64,000 bases of DNA from Pseudomonas sp. B21-023 (GCF_024749165.1 NZ_CP087190.1:4871501-4935500); one strand, 5' to 3'. Shown: positions 31,174-41,266, numbered from the stretch's first letter. Notes: generated from the sequence alone by a model not told the origin. Numbers and translations are program-made.

Positions 31174-32757
31174 TCACTGACAACGCCGCCAGAACTCGTC
31201 CGCCAGTCGCCGCAGGTCCTTGGCCAGGTCCGCCACGTCACTGGCACTGCTGTGGCTGCGCTGCCCGACGCTGACCGTCGCCTCACTGGCCTGGCGGATG
31301 CTGTTGATGTTGCGGTTGATGTTCTCGCTGACCTGGCTCTGCTGCTCCACCGCCGCAGCGATCTGCAGGCTCATCTCGTTGATCTGGTTGACCCGCACGC
31401 TGATGCTGTCCAGCGCGTCGCTGGCCAGTTGCGCCTGCTCGACGCTGTGCCCGGCATGCGCGCTGCTCTGCTGCATCACTTGCACCGCCGCGCGAGCCCC
31501 ATCCTGCAGGGCGCCGATCATGCGCTGGATATCGTGGGTCGACTGCGCGGTGCGCTGGGCCAGGCCACGCACCTCGTCGGCGACCACCGCGAACCCCCGC
31601 CCCTGGTCACCCGCCCGCGCCGCCTCGATGGCGGCGTTGAGCGCCAGCAGGTTGGTCTGCTCGGCAATGCCACGGATCACATCAAGCACCCCGGAAATCT
31701 CGCTGCTGTGGTTTTCCAGTTGCTGGATCACCTCGCTGGCCTCCACCAGCGAGCCCGCCAGGTCCTGGATCGCGCAGCGGTTGCGGTCGACCAGCTGATG
31801 CCCGGACTGGGTCTCGTCTTCCGCCTGGTCGGCCGCCATCGCCGCCATCTGCGCGCTGCTGGCTACCTGGGCGACGCTGGCGCTCATCTGCTGGATCGCC
31901 GTGGCCACCTGGTCGGCCTCGTTCTGCTGCTCCAGGCTGTTGGCGTGGCTGCTGTGCAGTGCCTCGGCCAGGGAGCCCGAATGCCCGGCCAGGCGCGACG
32001 AGGTGTCGCCGATACGTCCGACCACCGCGCCCAGCTGCGCCTTGAGCATGCGCATGGCGAACTCGATCTGCCCCAGGCCGTCGCGCCGGCCGGTATACAG
32101 CCGCTGGCTGAGTGGGTTGTCGGCAATCGCCTGGGCCTGTCGGCGCAGCCGCTCGTACGGGCGTAACAGCAACCGGATCGCCAGGCTGCTCAAGCCGACC
32201 GCCGCCGCCACCTCCAACACGGATTCCAGCAACGGTGCCCCCAGCCACCACTGCCCGGCGCCCAGCACCAGCGCCAGCACGGCGCCGACCGCCAGCGACA
32301 AGCGGGTGCCCAACCCGATCACCGGCAGGCGCTCGCGCCAGCCACGCCGGCCCTCGCGCAAGCGCGCATAGGCACGCTCGGCCGCCGCCACCTGCTCAGT
32401 GCCAGGCTTGGTCCGCACCGACTGGTACTCCAGCACCTGCCCGCCGCTGCTGATCGGCGAGACAAAAGCGCTCACCCAGTAGTGATCGCCATTCTTGCAG
32501 CGGTTCTTCACCAGCCCCATCCACGAGCGCCCGGCCTTGAGGGACTGCCACATCTGGGCGAAGGCCTGGGGCGGCATGTCGGGGTGGCGGACGATGTGGT
32601 GGGGATTGCCCAGCAGCTCCTCGCGCAGGAAACCGCTGACCCGCAGGAAGTCGTCGTTGGCATAGGTGATGCGGCTGTCCAGGTCGGTGGTGGACAGGAT
32701 GTTGGCGTCGCCGGGGTAATCCACTTCGCGACCGGTAACAGGCATATTGCACTTCAT
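31174..32757 (-). CDS. PAS-containing chemoreceptor, Aer-like
   Basis: 527 aa. The N-terminal PAS domain (~10-120) contains the Aer-type opening MPVTGREVDYPGDANILSTT and GLVKNRCKNGDHYWVSAFV. Two or three hydrophobic segments (~160-205) have almost no periplasmic loop. The signalling domain ends the protein and includes the receptor hairpin tip IAEQTNLLALNAAIEAARAG. Aer proteins bind FAD in the PAS domain and mediate aerotaxis or energy taxis. ATG 32757 fits the family N-terminus better than the GTG at 32766. There is no C-terminal methylation-enzyme pentapeptide. Confidence 0.85.
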   Translation of the reverse strand: MKCNMPVTGREVDYPGDANILSTTDLDSRITYANDDFLRVSGFLREELLGNPHHIVRHPDMPPQAFAQMWQSLKAGRSWMGLVKNRCKNGDHYWVSAFVSPISSGGQVLEYQSVRTKPGTEQVAAAERAYARLREGRRGWRERLPVIGLGTRLSLAVGAVLALVLGAGQWWLGAPLLESVLEVAAAVGLSSLAIRLLLRPYERLRRQAQAIADNPLSQRLYTGRRDGLGQIEFAMRMLKAQLGAVVGRIGDTSSRLAGHSGSLAEALHSSHANSLEQQNEADQVATAIQQMSASVAQVASSAQMAAMAADQAEDETQSGHQLVDRNRCAIQDLAGSLVEASEVIQQLENHSSEISGVLDVIRGIAEQTNLLALNAAIEAARAGDQGRGFAVVADEVRGLAQRTAQSTHDIQRMIGALQDGARAAVQVMQQSSAHAGHSVEQAQLASDALDSISVRVNQINEMSLQIAAAVEQQSQVSENINRNINSIRQASEATVSVGQRSHSSASDVADLAKDLRRLADEFWRRCQ

Positions 32758-32979
32758 CGGAGGCACTCGTTGTTGTACGGGAGATCGGCAGGGCGTAAGA
32801 CTCTAGGGGCAAACGCCGACGTAACATTGATCCATGGCAGGATATTGGCACTTGGCCATCAACCCACCGAAACTGACAGCCGTGACAGCCTGGCGTCACG
32901 CTGCCGACCCGGTCGGCGCGCTATAACCCTGTAATAGCCGAATCCATTTCCCAGCCCCTTGGCCAAGGTGCCCACCCCG

Positions 32980-34143
32980 ATGCGACGTCCGTCCCGCCTC
33001 CTCGTACTCGCCGCCCTGGCCCTGGTCCTGCTGGTCGCCATCGGCGCCTGGCTGGGGCCGCGCCGCGAAGCTACGGCCAACCGCGCCGCCAGCACGATAC
33101 CGGTGCGAGTGATAGCCGTGGCCCAGCAGGACGTGCCGCGCTACCTCAGCGCCATCGGCTCGGTGCTGTCGCTGCACAGCGTCGAGGTGCGCCCGCAGGT
33201 CGAGGGCGTGCTGACCCAGGTGCTGGTCAAGGAAGGCCAGTGGGTCAAGCAGGGCGACCTGCTGGCCACCCTCGATGACCGGGCGATCCGTGCCAACCTC
33301 GACCAGGCCCGTGCCCAGCTCGGCCAGACCCAGGCGCAGTTGCAGGTGGGCAAGGTCAACCTCAAGCGCTACCAGTTGCTGAGCAGCGACGACGGCGTGT
33401 CCAAGCAGACCCTCGACCAGCAGCAGGCGCTGGTGAACCAGTTGCAGGCGACGATCAAGGGCAACCAGGCGGCCATCGACAATGCCGCGGTGCAGCTCAG
33501 CTACACGCAGATCCGCTCGCCGGTGAGCGGTCGCGTCGGCATTCGCAACGTCGACCCTGGCAACCTGGTCCGCACCAGCGACACCCAGAGCCTGTTCAAC
33601 GTCACCCAGATCGACCCGATCGCCGTGGAATTCGCCCTGCCCCAACAGCAGCTCCCAGTCCTGCAGGGCCTGTTGAACTCAACCACGCCCGCCGAAGTGG
33701 AGACCTACCTGGACGCCGACGGCGAACGCAGCCTGCTCGCCAAGGGGCACTTGATGCTGATCGACAACCAGGTCTCGGCCACCACCGGCACGGTGCGGGT
33801 CAAGGCTGAGTTCGCCAACCAGCACGGACGTCTGTGGCCGGGCCAGCTGGTCACCGTGCGCCTGCGCACAGCGGTGGACGAGGACGCCCTGGTGGTGCCG
33901 CCACCGGTGGTACAGCGCAGCATCGACGGCCACTTCGTCTACCGTCTGGACGGCGACAAGGTCAGCGCCGTACCGATCAAGGTGGTGTACCAGGACAGCA
34001 CGCTGAATGTCATTGCCGGGGTCAAGGCCGGCGATCGCCTGGTGCTGGACGGTCAGTCGCGACTCAAGCCCGGCAGCACCGTGGAGGTCACCCCCGACAC
34101 CCCTGCCCCGGCGCAAATGGCCGAAAGCAGGAGCCAGCCATGA
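32980..34143 (+). CDS. RND efflux periplasmic adaptor subunit
   Basis: 387 aa from ATG 32980 (AAGGTG upstream). An N-terminal membrane anchor or signal (LLVLAALALVLLVAIGAWLG) precedes a lipoyl half-motif (VEVRPQVEGVLTQVLVKEGQWVKQGDLLA, in part), an alpha-helical hairpin (~95-150), the second lipoyl half (SPVSGRVGIRNVDPGNLV) and beta-barrel and membrane-proximal domains. It is MdtA-like. It links the inner-membrane pump to an outer-membrane channel. Its stop overlaps the pump start (ATGA). Confidence 0.92.
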   Translation: MRRPSRLLVLAALALVLLVAIGAWLGPRREATANRAASTIPVRVIAVAQQDVPRYLSAIGSVLSLHSVEVRPQVEGVLTQVLVKEGQWVKQGDLLATLDDRAIRANLDQARAQLGQTQAQLQVGKVNLKRYQLLSSDDGVSKQTLDQQQALVNQLQATIKGNQAAIDNAAVQLSYTQIRSPVSGRVGIRNVDPGNLVRTSDTQSLFNVTQIDPIAVEFALPQQQLPVLQGLLNSTTPAEVETYLDADGERSLLAKGHLMLIDNQVSATTGTVRVKAEFANQHGRLWPGQLVTVRLRTAVDEDALVVPPPVVQRSIDGHFVYRLDGDKVSAVPIKVVYQDSTLNVIAGVKAGDRLVLDGQSRLKPGSTVEVTPDTPAPAQMAESRSQP

Positions 34144-37100
34144 ACACCCGCAACGGGGTCTCGGCCTGGTGCATCGACCACCCCATCGCCACCTTGCTGC
34201 TGACCTTCGCCCTGGTCCTGCTCGGTGCCATCGCCTTCCCGCGCCTGCCGGTGGCGCCGCTGCCCGAGGCCGACTTCCCGACCATCCAGGTCACCGCCCA
34301 GTTGCCCGGCGCCAGCCCCGAGACCATGGCCTCGTCGGTCGCCACGCCCCTGGAGGTGCAGTTCAGCGCCATTCCCGGCATGACCCAGATGATCAGCAGC
34401 AGCGCCCTGGGCTCGACCAACCTGATCCTGCAATTCACCCTGGACAAGAACATCGACACCGCCGCCCAGGAGGTCCAGGCGGCGATCAACACCGCCACCG
34501 CGCGCCTGCCCCAGGACCTGCCCAGCCCGCCCACCTGGCGCAAGGTCAACCCCGCCGACAGCCCGGTGCTGATCCTCACCGTCAGCTCGGCGCAGATGCC
34601 CGGCAACCAACTGAGCGACTACGCCGAGACCCTGCTGGCCCGCCAGCTCAGCCAGATCGACGGCGTCGGCCTGATCAACATCACCGGGCAACTGCGCCCG
34701 GCCATCCGCGTGCAGGCCCAGCCCGAGAAGCTCGCCGCCATCGGCCTGACCCTGGCCGACATCCGCCAGGCCATCCAGCAGACCAGCCTCAACCTGGCCA
34801 AGGGCGCGCTGTACGGCGAACACAGCGTGTCGACCCTCGCCGCCAACGACCAGCTGTTCCACCCCGAGGACTACGCGAAGCTGATCGTCAGCTACCGCAA
34901 CGGCGCCCCGGTGCACCTGGCCGACGTCGCCAAGGTGATCGACGGCGCCGAGAACGCCTACGTCAGGGCCTGGTCCGGCGAACAGCCGGGGTTGAACCTG
35001 GTGATCTTCCGCCAACCCGGCGCGAACATCGTCGACACCGTGGACCGGGTGATGGCTGCCCTGCCCCGCCTGCAGGAAATGCTGCCGGCAGCGGTCGAGG
35101 TGTCGGTGCTGCAGGACCGCACGCAGACCATCCGTGCCTCGCTGCACGAGGTCGAGCTGACCCTGCTGATCGCCGTGGCCCTGGTGATCGGGGTGATGGC
35201 GCTGTTCCTGCGCCAGTGGTCGGCGACCTTCATCGTTTCCAGCGTGCTCGGCGTGTCGCTGATCGCCAGTTGCGCATTGATGTACGTGTTCGGCTTCAGC
35301 CTCAACAACCTCACCCTGGTGGCCATCGTCATCGCCGTGGGTTTCGTGGTGGACGATGCCATCGTCGTGGTGGAGAACATCCACCGCCACCTGGAGGCCG
35401 GCGACGACAGCCGCACGGCCGCGCTCAAGGGCGCCGGCGAGATCGGCTTCACCGTGGTGTCGATCAGCTTCTCGCTGATCGCCGCGTTCATTCCGCTGCT
35501 GTTCATGGGCGGCGTGGTCGGCCGGCTGTTCAAGGAATTCGCCCTGACCGCCACCACGACCATCCTGATTTCGGTGGTGGTCTCGCTGACCCTGGCACCG
35601 ACCCTCGCCGCGCTGTGCATGCGCCGCCCCGAGGCACAGCATGACGGTTTCGGCCAGCGCCTGGTGCGCTGGTACGAGAAGGGCCTGGACAGGGCCCTGG
35701 CGCACCAGCGCGTCACCCTCGGCGTGTTCGGCCTGACCCTGGCACTGGCGGTGGTCGGTTATGTGGCCATCCCCAAAGGCTTCTTCCCGTTGCAGGACAC
35801 CGGTTTCATCCTCGGCACCAGCGAGGCGGCGGCCGATGTGTCCTACCCCGCGATGATCGAGAAGCACAAGGCCCTGGCGAAGATCATCGAAGCCGACCCG
35901 GCGGTGCGCGCCTTCTCCCATTCGGTCGGTGTCACCGGCAGCAACCAGACCATCGCCAACGGGCGCTTCTGGATCTCCCTCAAGCCCCGTGGCGAGCGCG
36001 ACGTGTCGGCCAGCGAATGGATCGACCGCATGCGCGCGAAACTGGCGCAGGTTCCCGGCATCGTCCTGTACCTGCGCGCAGGGCAAGACATCAACCTCAG
36101 TTCCGGGCCGTCGCGCACCCAGTACCAGTACGTGCTCAAGAGCAACGACGGCGTTGCGCTGAACCTGTGGACCCAGCGCCTGACCGAACGCCTGCGCGAG
36201 AATCCAGCGTTCCGCGACCTGTCCAACGACCTGCAGTTGGGCGCCAGCGTCACCCGCATCGATATCGACCGCCAGGCCGCCGCGCGCTTCGGCCTGACCA
36301 CCACCGACGTCGACCAGGCGCTGTACGATGCCTTCGGCCAGCGGCAGATCAGCGAGTTCCAGACCGAGACCAACCAGTACAAGGTGATCCTCGAACTGGA
36401 CGCCCGCCAGCGCGGCAAGGCCGAGAGCCTCAACTATTTCTACCTGCGCTCGCCGCTGTCCGGCGAAATGGTGCCGTTGTCGGCCCTGGCCCATGTCGCG
36501 CCGCCCAGCACCGGGCCGCTGTCGATCAGCCACGACGGCCTGTTCCCGGCGGCCAACCTCTCGTTCAACCTGGCCCCCGGCGTGGCCCTGGGCGATGCGG
36601 TACAGATCCTCGAACGCACCCAGCGCGAACTGGGCATGCCCGACGCCATCGCCGGCAACTTCCAGGGCGCCGCCCAGGCCTTCCAGAGTTCACTGTCGAG
36701 CCAGCCCTACCTGATCCTCGCCGCGCTGGTGGCGGTGTACATCATCCTTGGCGTGCTCTACGAGAGCTTCGTGCACCCGCTGACCATCATCTCCACCCTG
36801 CCCTCGGCGGGCCTGGGCGCGCTGATCCTGCTCTGGGCGATGCGCCAGGACTTCACCATCATGGGCCTGATCGGCGTGGTGCTGCTGATCGGCATCGTCA
36901 AGAAGAACGGCATCCTGCTCATCGACTTCGCCCTCGAAGCCCAGCGCAACCGCGGCATGACGCCGGAGCAGGCGATCCACCAGGCGTGCCTGGTGCGCTT
37001 CCGCCCGATCATCATGACCACCCTGGCCGCGCTGCTCGGCGCACTGCCGCTGATGTTCGGCTTCGGCGCTGGCGCCGAACTGCGCCAGCCACTGGGTATC

Positions 37101-37229
37101 GCCGTGGTCGGCGGCCTGCTGGTGAGCCAGGCCCTGACGCTGTTCACCACCCCGGTCATATACTTGGCCCTGGAACGCCTGTTCCACCGCCGCCGGGCCA
37201 CCGTCGCCCCCGCGCCGACCGCCAGTTGA
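34140..37229 (+). CDS. RND efflux pump permease (MdtB/MdtC-like)
   Basis: 1,029 aa, the normal length for a hydrophobe/amphiphile RND pump. It has twelve membrane helices and two large periplasmic loops. The proton-relay Asp pair lies in TM4 (GFVVDDAIVVVENIHRH) and the Lys in TM10 (GIVKKNGILLIDFALEAQ). The protein resembles MdtB/MdtC/MuxB, but the operon has only one permease gene and no outer-membrane factor. The next two genes encode a two-component system, so regulation in cis is likely. Substrates are not predictable. Confidence 0.92.
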   Translation: MNTRNGVSAWCIDHPIATLLLTFALVLLGAIAFPRLPVAPLPEADFPTIQVTAQLPGASPETMASSVATPLEVQFSAIPGMTQMISSSALGSTNLILQFTLDKNIDTAAQEVQAAINTATARLPQDLPSPPTWRKVNPADSPVLILTVSSAQMPGNQLSDYAETLLARQLSQIDGVGLINITGQLRPAIRVQAQPEKLAAIGLTLADIRQAIQQTSLNLAKGALYGEHSVSTLAANDQLFHPEDYAKLIVSYRNGAPVHLADVAKVIDGAENAYVRAWSGEQPGLNLVIFRQPGANIVDTVDRVMAALPRLQEMLPAAVEVSVLQDRTQTIRASLHEVELTLLIAVALVIGVMALFLRQWSATFIVSSVLGVSLIASCALMYVFGFSLNNLTLVAIVIAVGFVVDDAIVVVENIHRHLEAGDDSRTAALKGAGEIGFTVVSISFSLIAAFIPLLFMGGVVGRLFKEFALTATTTILISVVVSLTLAPTLAALCMRRPEAQHDGFGQRLVRWYEKGLDRALAHQRVTLGVFGLTLALAVVGYVAIPKGFFPLQDTGFILGTSEAAADVSYPAMIEKHKALAKIIEADPAVRAFSHSVGVTGSNQTIANGRFWISLKPRGERDVSASEWIDRMRAKLAQVPGIVLYLRAGQDINLSSGPSRTQYQYVLKSNDGVALNLWTQRLTERLRENPAFRDLSNDLQLGASVTRIDIDRQAAARFGLTTTDVDQALYDAFGQRQISEFQTETNQYKVILELDARQRGKAESLNYFYLRSPLSGEMVPLSALAHVAPPSTGPLSISHDGLFPAANLSFNLAPGVALGDAVQILERTQRELGMPDAIAGNFQGAAQAFQSSLSSQPYLILAALVAVYIILGVLYESFVHPLTIISTLPSAGLGALILLWAMRQDFTIMGLIGVVLLIGIVKKNGILLIDFALEAQRNRGMTPEQAIHQACLVRFRPIIMTTLAALLGALPLMFGFGAGAELRQPLGIAVVGGLLVSQALTLFTTPVIYLALERLFHRRRATVAPAPTAS

Positions 37230-37238
37230 GACAAGACC

Positions 37239-37910
37239 ATGCGTGTGCTGATCATCGAAGACGAAGAAAAAACCGCCGACTACCTGCATCGCGGCCTCAC
37301 CGAGCAGGGCTTTACCGTCGACCTGGCACGCGACGGCATCGACGGCCTGCACCTGGCCCTCGAAGGTGACTACGCGGTAATCGTGCTCGACGTGATGCTG
37401 CCTGGCCTCGATGGTTACGGGGTGCTGCGTGCGTTGCGGGCGCGCAAGCAGACGCCGGTGATCATGCTCACCGCCCGCGAGCGGGTCGAGGACCGCATCC
37501 ACGGCCTGCGCGAAGGCGCCGACGACTACCTGGGCAAGCCGTTCTCGTTCCTCGAGTTGGTGGCCAGGTTGCAGGCCCTGACCCGACGCAGCGCGGTTCA
37601 TGAACCGTTGCAGATCCAGGTCGCCGACCTGTGGATCGACCTGATGGCGCGCAAGGCCAGCCGGGCCGGCCAGCGCCTGGACCTGACCGCCAAGGAGTTT
37701 TCGTTGCTCAGCGTGCTGGCCCGGCGCCAGGGCGAGATCCTGTCCAAGACAGCCATCGCCGAACTGGTCTGGGACATCAATTTCGACAGTGACGCCAATG
37801 TCGTCGAGGTAGCGATCAAGCGCCTGCGCGCCAAGCTCGACGGGCCCTTCGACAACAAGCTGCTGCATACCATCCGAGGCATGGGCTATGTCCTGGAAAA
37901 CCGTGGCTGA
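37239..37910 (+). CDS. OmpR-family response regulator (CusR/CopR-like)
   Basis: 223 aa. The receiver domain has MRVLIIEDEEKT, phospho-acceptor Asp 51 (VIVLDVMLPGLDG) and Lys in DYLGKPFSF. The winged-helix DNA-binding domain has LTAKEFSLLSVLARRQGEILSK and VEVAIKRLRAKL. Nine bases follow the pump gene stop, so it is part of the same transcript. It is most like heavy-metal regulators, but the adjacent pump is not a metal-type (CusA/CzcA) RND protein. Confidence 0.9.
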   Translation: MRVLIIEDEEKTADYLHRGLTEQGFTVDLARDGIDGLHLALEGDYAVIVLDVMLPGLDGYGVLRALRARKQTPVIMLTARERVEDRIHGLREGADDYLGKPFSFLELVARLQALTRRSAVHEPLQIQVADLWIDLMARKASRAGQRLDLTAKEFSLLSVLARRQGEILSKTAIAELVWDINFDSDANVVEVAIKRLRAKLDGPFDNKLLHTIRGMGYVLENRG

Positions 37911-37958
37911 AGCCTGCGGCAGTACCCGCTCCCACGCGTCGGCCACAGGTGCCGCCCC

Positions 37959-39362
37959 ATGAATCCTTTACGCAACTCCATCGCCCTGCGCCTGTCGGCG
38001 CTGTTCGCCATGGTCGCCCTGGCCGTGTTCGTGCTGATCGGCAGCGCGCTGTACCGCCAGGTCGATCGCAGTCTCGACCTGTTGCCTGAAGCCGAGCTCG
38101 ATGCGCGCTTCAGCGTGCTCGAATCGACCCTCAACCGCTACGGCACCCCCGAGCACTGGGCCAAGATCAACAACAAGCTCAACCTGCTCGGCGAAGAAGA
38201 CCGGCGCATCCGCTTCTGGGTAGTGAGCGGCAATCCGGCCTTCGAGTATGGCCAGCCCAGCGAACTGGTCCGCGCTTTCGCCGACGGCCCGGAGGGCATG
38301 CGCGACCTGCGCCTGAGCGACAGCCCCTATCCCTACAAGGTGCTGGTCAGCGCTCTGCCCGCCCTGGGCGAGCGCCCGCCGCTGCGCTTTCTGATCGGCA
38401 TCGATACCGAGACGTTCTGGCAGGCCCAGCACAGTCTGCTGGTGGCTATCGTCGGCCTGGCGGCCTTCGGCGTGGTGCTGGCCTCGCTGCTTGGTTACTG
38501 GGTCGCGCGCATTGGCCTGCGCCCACTGCTGGCCCTCTCCGACGAGGCCCAGGCCCTGGCGCCGCCGCGTCTGGATGGCCGCCTGCAGACCCGCGACCTG
38601 CCGCCTGAACTGGCACGCTTCGCCGACACCTTCAATGCCGCCCTCGACCGCGTCAGCCAGGCCTATTCGCAACTGGAAGCCTTCAACGCCGACGTCGCCC
38701 ACGAACTGCGTTCGCCGCTGACCAACCTGATCGGCCAGACCCAGGTCGCCCTCACCCGCGGGCGCAGCGCCGAGCACTACTTCGAGGTGCTGCAATCGAA
38801 CCTCGAAGAACTCGAGCGCCTGCGCAGCATCATCAACGACATGCTGTTCCTGGCCAGCGCCGACCAGGGCAGCAAGGCCACCGCCCTTACCCAGGCCTCA
38901 CTGGCCGAGGAAGTGGCCACCACTCTCGACTACCTCGACTACATCCTCGAAGACGCCCACGTCAGCGTCACCGTCAGCGGCGATGCCCAGGCCTGCATCG
39001 AAAAGGCCCAGTTGCGCCGGGCGCTGATCAACCTGCTGAACAACGCCGTGCAGCACACCGCACCGCACCAGGCGATCCAGGTGCGCATCGAGTCTACTGA
39101 GGAGCAGGTCAGCATCGCGGTGAGCAACCCGGGGCCGGCGATCGACAACGAACACCTGCCGATGCTGTTCGAGCGCTTCTATCGGGTGGATGCGGCCCGC
39201 GCCAACAGCGGCGGCGGCAACCACGGACTGGGCCTGGCCATCGTCAAGGCAATCGCCCTGATGCACGGCGGCAGTGTTTTCGTGCACAGCGAGGCCGGGG
39301 CCAATACCTTCGGTATCAACTTGCCGAGCGCTCAACTACGCGGGTTTGCGGTAAAAGTCTGA
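37959..39362 (+). CDS. Sensor histidine kinase (CusS-like)
   Basis: 467 aa. TM1 is at ~10-32, followed by a periplasmic domain of about 125 residues, TM2 at ~160-183 and HAMP. The H-box is FNADVAHELRSPLTNL with His 248, the N-box INLLNNAVQHTA, and the ATP lid GNHGLGLAIVKAIA. It is the partner of the response regulator 48 bases upstream and probably senses an envelope signal linked to the RND pump. No obvious metal-binding cluster of His/Met is seen in the periplasmic domain. Confidence 0.9.
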   Translation: MNPLRNSIALRLSALFAMVALAVFVLIGSALYRQVDRSLDLLPEAELDARFSVLESTLNRYGTPEHWAKINNKLNLLGEEDRRIRFWVVSGNPAFEYGQPSELVRAFADGPEGMRDLRLSDSPYPYKVLVSALPALGERPPLRFLIGIDTETFWQAQHSLLVAIVGLAAFGVVLASLLGYWVARIGLRPLLALSDEAQALAPPRLDGRLQTRDLPPELARFADTFNAALDRVSQAYSQLEAFNADVAHELRSPLTNLIGQTQVALTRGRSAEHYFEVLQSNLEELERLRSIINDMLFLASADQGSKATALTQASLAEEVATTLDYLDYILEDAHVSVTVSGDAQACIEKAQLRRALINLLNNAVQHTAPHQAIQVRIESTEEQVSIAVSNPGPAIDNEHLPMLFERFYRVDAARANSGGGNHGLGLAIVKAIALMHGGSVFVHSEAGANTFGINLPSAQLRGFAVKV

Positions 39363-39492
39363 GTGTTTTTCCCGCGATCATTACTTTTTGCGCAACAGTG
39401 CTTATCTGAACAGCCTCTGTTTCCCCGCTGTTTACAGGACTAACTTTAGCCCTGTCTCCATTAGCACTTGCCCCGCAAGAAGGTTGTTCCAA

Positions 39493-39717
39493 ATGTCCAA
39501 CAGTATGGGTATTGCCAGCGTCTTCGTCCTGTCTTCCCTGTTGTTGTCGCCCCTGGCCATGGCGGAAGAATCCCCGGCCTTCGTCGCCCGCAACGCCGAA
39601 CTCGCCGCGGTTCACCAGGAGGCGCGTGACGCCTACGCCGCGCAGCAGTCCGCTGCGGCTAAAGACGCACAGCAGACCGCTTCCAAGGTATCTGTCGATA
39701 CCGATGCCGATAGTTGA
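39493..39717 (+). CDS. Small secreted Ala-rich protein
   Basis: 74 aa from ATG 39493 (AAGAAGG nine bases upstream). A signal peptide ends LSPLAMA before EESPAF. The mature peptide of about 50 residues is Ala/Gln/Asp-rich and helical with no Cys. It is followed by its own terminator at 39794, so it is a real transcription unit. It lies 130 bases after the kinase gene. Function unknown; such small periplasmic proteins can be targets of adjacent two-component systems. Confidence 0.65.
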   Translation: MSNSMGIASVFVLSSLLLSPLAMAEESPAFVARNAELAAVHQEARDAYAAQQSAAAKDAQQTASKVSVDTDADS

Positions 39718-39793
39718 CCGGCCACGTCAGCTGTTTCCAGTTTTCCCTGGGCTACACCATGGGCACTGCCTGTGACGATATGTTAGCCTTTCA

Positions 39794-39821
39794 AAGCCGC
39801 TGCCTTTCAGCGGCTTTTTTT
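39794..39821 (+). terminator. Rho-independent terminator
   Basis: A 9-bp stem AAGCCGCTG / CAGCGGCTT with a 5-base loop is followed by a run of T. It ends the unit with the small secreted protein. Confidence 0.88.
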
Positions 39822-39922
39822 ATGCGTCGGAAATCTCAGCCTGGCTGTTACGTCTCTAATAAGAACTTGCAGACACGACAATAAAAAACTGCCCCATCGC
39901 TTGACCAAAGGAGTTTGTACCG

Positions 39923-41233
39923 GTGTCTTTCGCGTTTCGTTTCACCCCGTTGTTCGTTGCATTGGCCGCAACGATGCCCGTGGCCGCACAGGCCGATGAA
40001 GACAAGGCTGATGGCTTCATCGAGGGCTCCACGCTGAACCTGCATTTGCGTAATGCCTACTTCAACCGCAACGAGAAGAATGCCTCGATCAAGGACAAGC
40101 GCGAGTGGGGCCAGGGCGCCGTGGCGCGCTTCGAGTCCGGCTACACGCCTGGCGTGATCGGCTTCGGCCTCGACGCCCACGCCATGGTCGGCCTCAAGCT
40201 CGACGGCGGTGATGGCCGCGCCGGCACCTCGATCCTGCCGAGCGCGCCGGAGGACAAGGCGCGCCATGCCTTCTCCACTGCCGGCGGCGCGATCAAGCTC
40301 AAGGGTTTCGACACCGAGTTCAAGGCCGGCGACCTGTTCCTCACCAACCCGGTGATCGCCGGTGGCGAAAGCCGCATGCTGCCGCAGACCTTCCGCGGCG
40401 TCGCGCTGACCAACAACAGCATCGACGGGCTGATGCTCGAAGGCGGCAAGGTCAGCTTCACCAAGCCGTACAACCAGAGCGGCCACCGCCGCATCAACAC
40501 CTACTACAGCAACCAGACGCCCGAGCAGGACAGCCAGAACCTGAGCTGGGCCGGTGCGTCGTGGAGCGGCACCGAGGGCGTCACCGCCAACCTCTACGCC
40601 GCCGAGCTGAAGGACATCTGGAACCAGTACTACGCCGACTTCGACTACACCTACCAGGTCAACGACCTGGTCAGCCTGAACCCGGGCGTGCACTTCTACC
40701 ACACCCAGGACACCGGCCAGTCGAAGCTGGGCGACATCGACAACAACACCTGGAGCGTGCACTTCACCGTCGCCGCCGGGTACCACAGCGTCACCGCCGC
40801 CTACCAGCGGGTCAATGGCGACACGCCGTTCGACTACATCAACCTGGGCGACAGCATCTTCCTCGACAACTCGCGCATGTACTCGGACTTCAACGCGCCG
40901 AACGAGCGCTCGTGGAAGCTGCAGTACGACTATGACTTCGCCGGCCTCGGCATCCCAGGCCTGAGCACCTCGCTGTCGTACTCGCGCGGCAAGGCCGACC
41001 TGACCAAGGCCAGCCAGGACACCCAGTACTACGCCTTCTACAACGCCGACGGCGAAAATGCCCGGCACTGGGAGCGCGACTTCGACGTGAAGTACGTGTT
41101 CCAGCAAGGCCAACTGAAGGACCTGTCGGTGCTGCTGCGCTATGCCACGCACCGGGCCAACGCGGCGTACTCGAACATCCAGGACAACGACGAATTCCGC
41201 GTGATCGTGGATTATCCGTTGAACGTGTTCTGA
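39923..41233 (+). CDS. OprD-family outer-membrane porin
   Basis: 436 aa from GTG 39923 (AAAGGAG nine bases upstream). A signal peptide ends VAAQA/DED. The OprD opening GFIEGSTLNLHLRNAYFNR is present, followed by an 18-strand barrel with the basic-ladder regions typical of substrate-specific channels, and the final residue is Phe as needed for barrel assembly. The family takes up basic amino acids, aromatic acids or other small carboxylates. The exact substrate cannot be named. Confidence 0.93.
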   Translation: MSFAFRFTPLFVALAATMPVAAQADEDKADGFIEGSTLNLHLRNAYFNRNEKNASIKDKREWGQGAVARFESGYTPGVIGFGLDAHAMVGLKLDGGDGRAGTSILPSAPEDKARHAFSTAGGAIKLKGFDTEFKAGDLFLTNPVIAGGESRMLPQTFRGVALTNNSIDGLMLEGGKVSFTKPYNQSGHRRINTYYSNQTPEQDSQNLSWAGASWSGTEGVTANLYAAELKDIWNQYYADFDYTYQVNDLVSLNPGVHFYHTQDTGQSKLGDIDNNTWSVHFTVAAGYHSVTAAYQRVNGDTPFDYINLGDSIFLDNSRMYSDFNAPNERSWKLQYDYDFAGLGIPGLSTSLSYSRGKADLTKASQDTQYYAFYNADGENARHWERDFDVKYVFQQGQLKDLSVLLRYATHRANAAYSNIQDNDEFRVIVDYPLNVF

Positions 41234-41266
41234 TCCATCATCGCGGGCGAGGGCTACGCCCTCGTT

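Noticed and set aside
34053..36533. 826-codon minus-strand open frame opposite the RND permease
   Set aside because: The RND frame has full family motifs and conserved length. The antisense product is His/Gly/Asp/Gln-rich with no domain, a GC-codon artefact.
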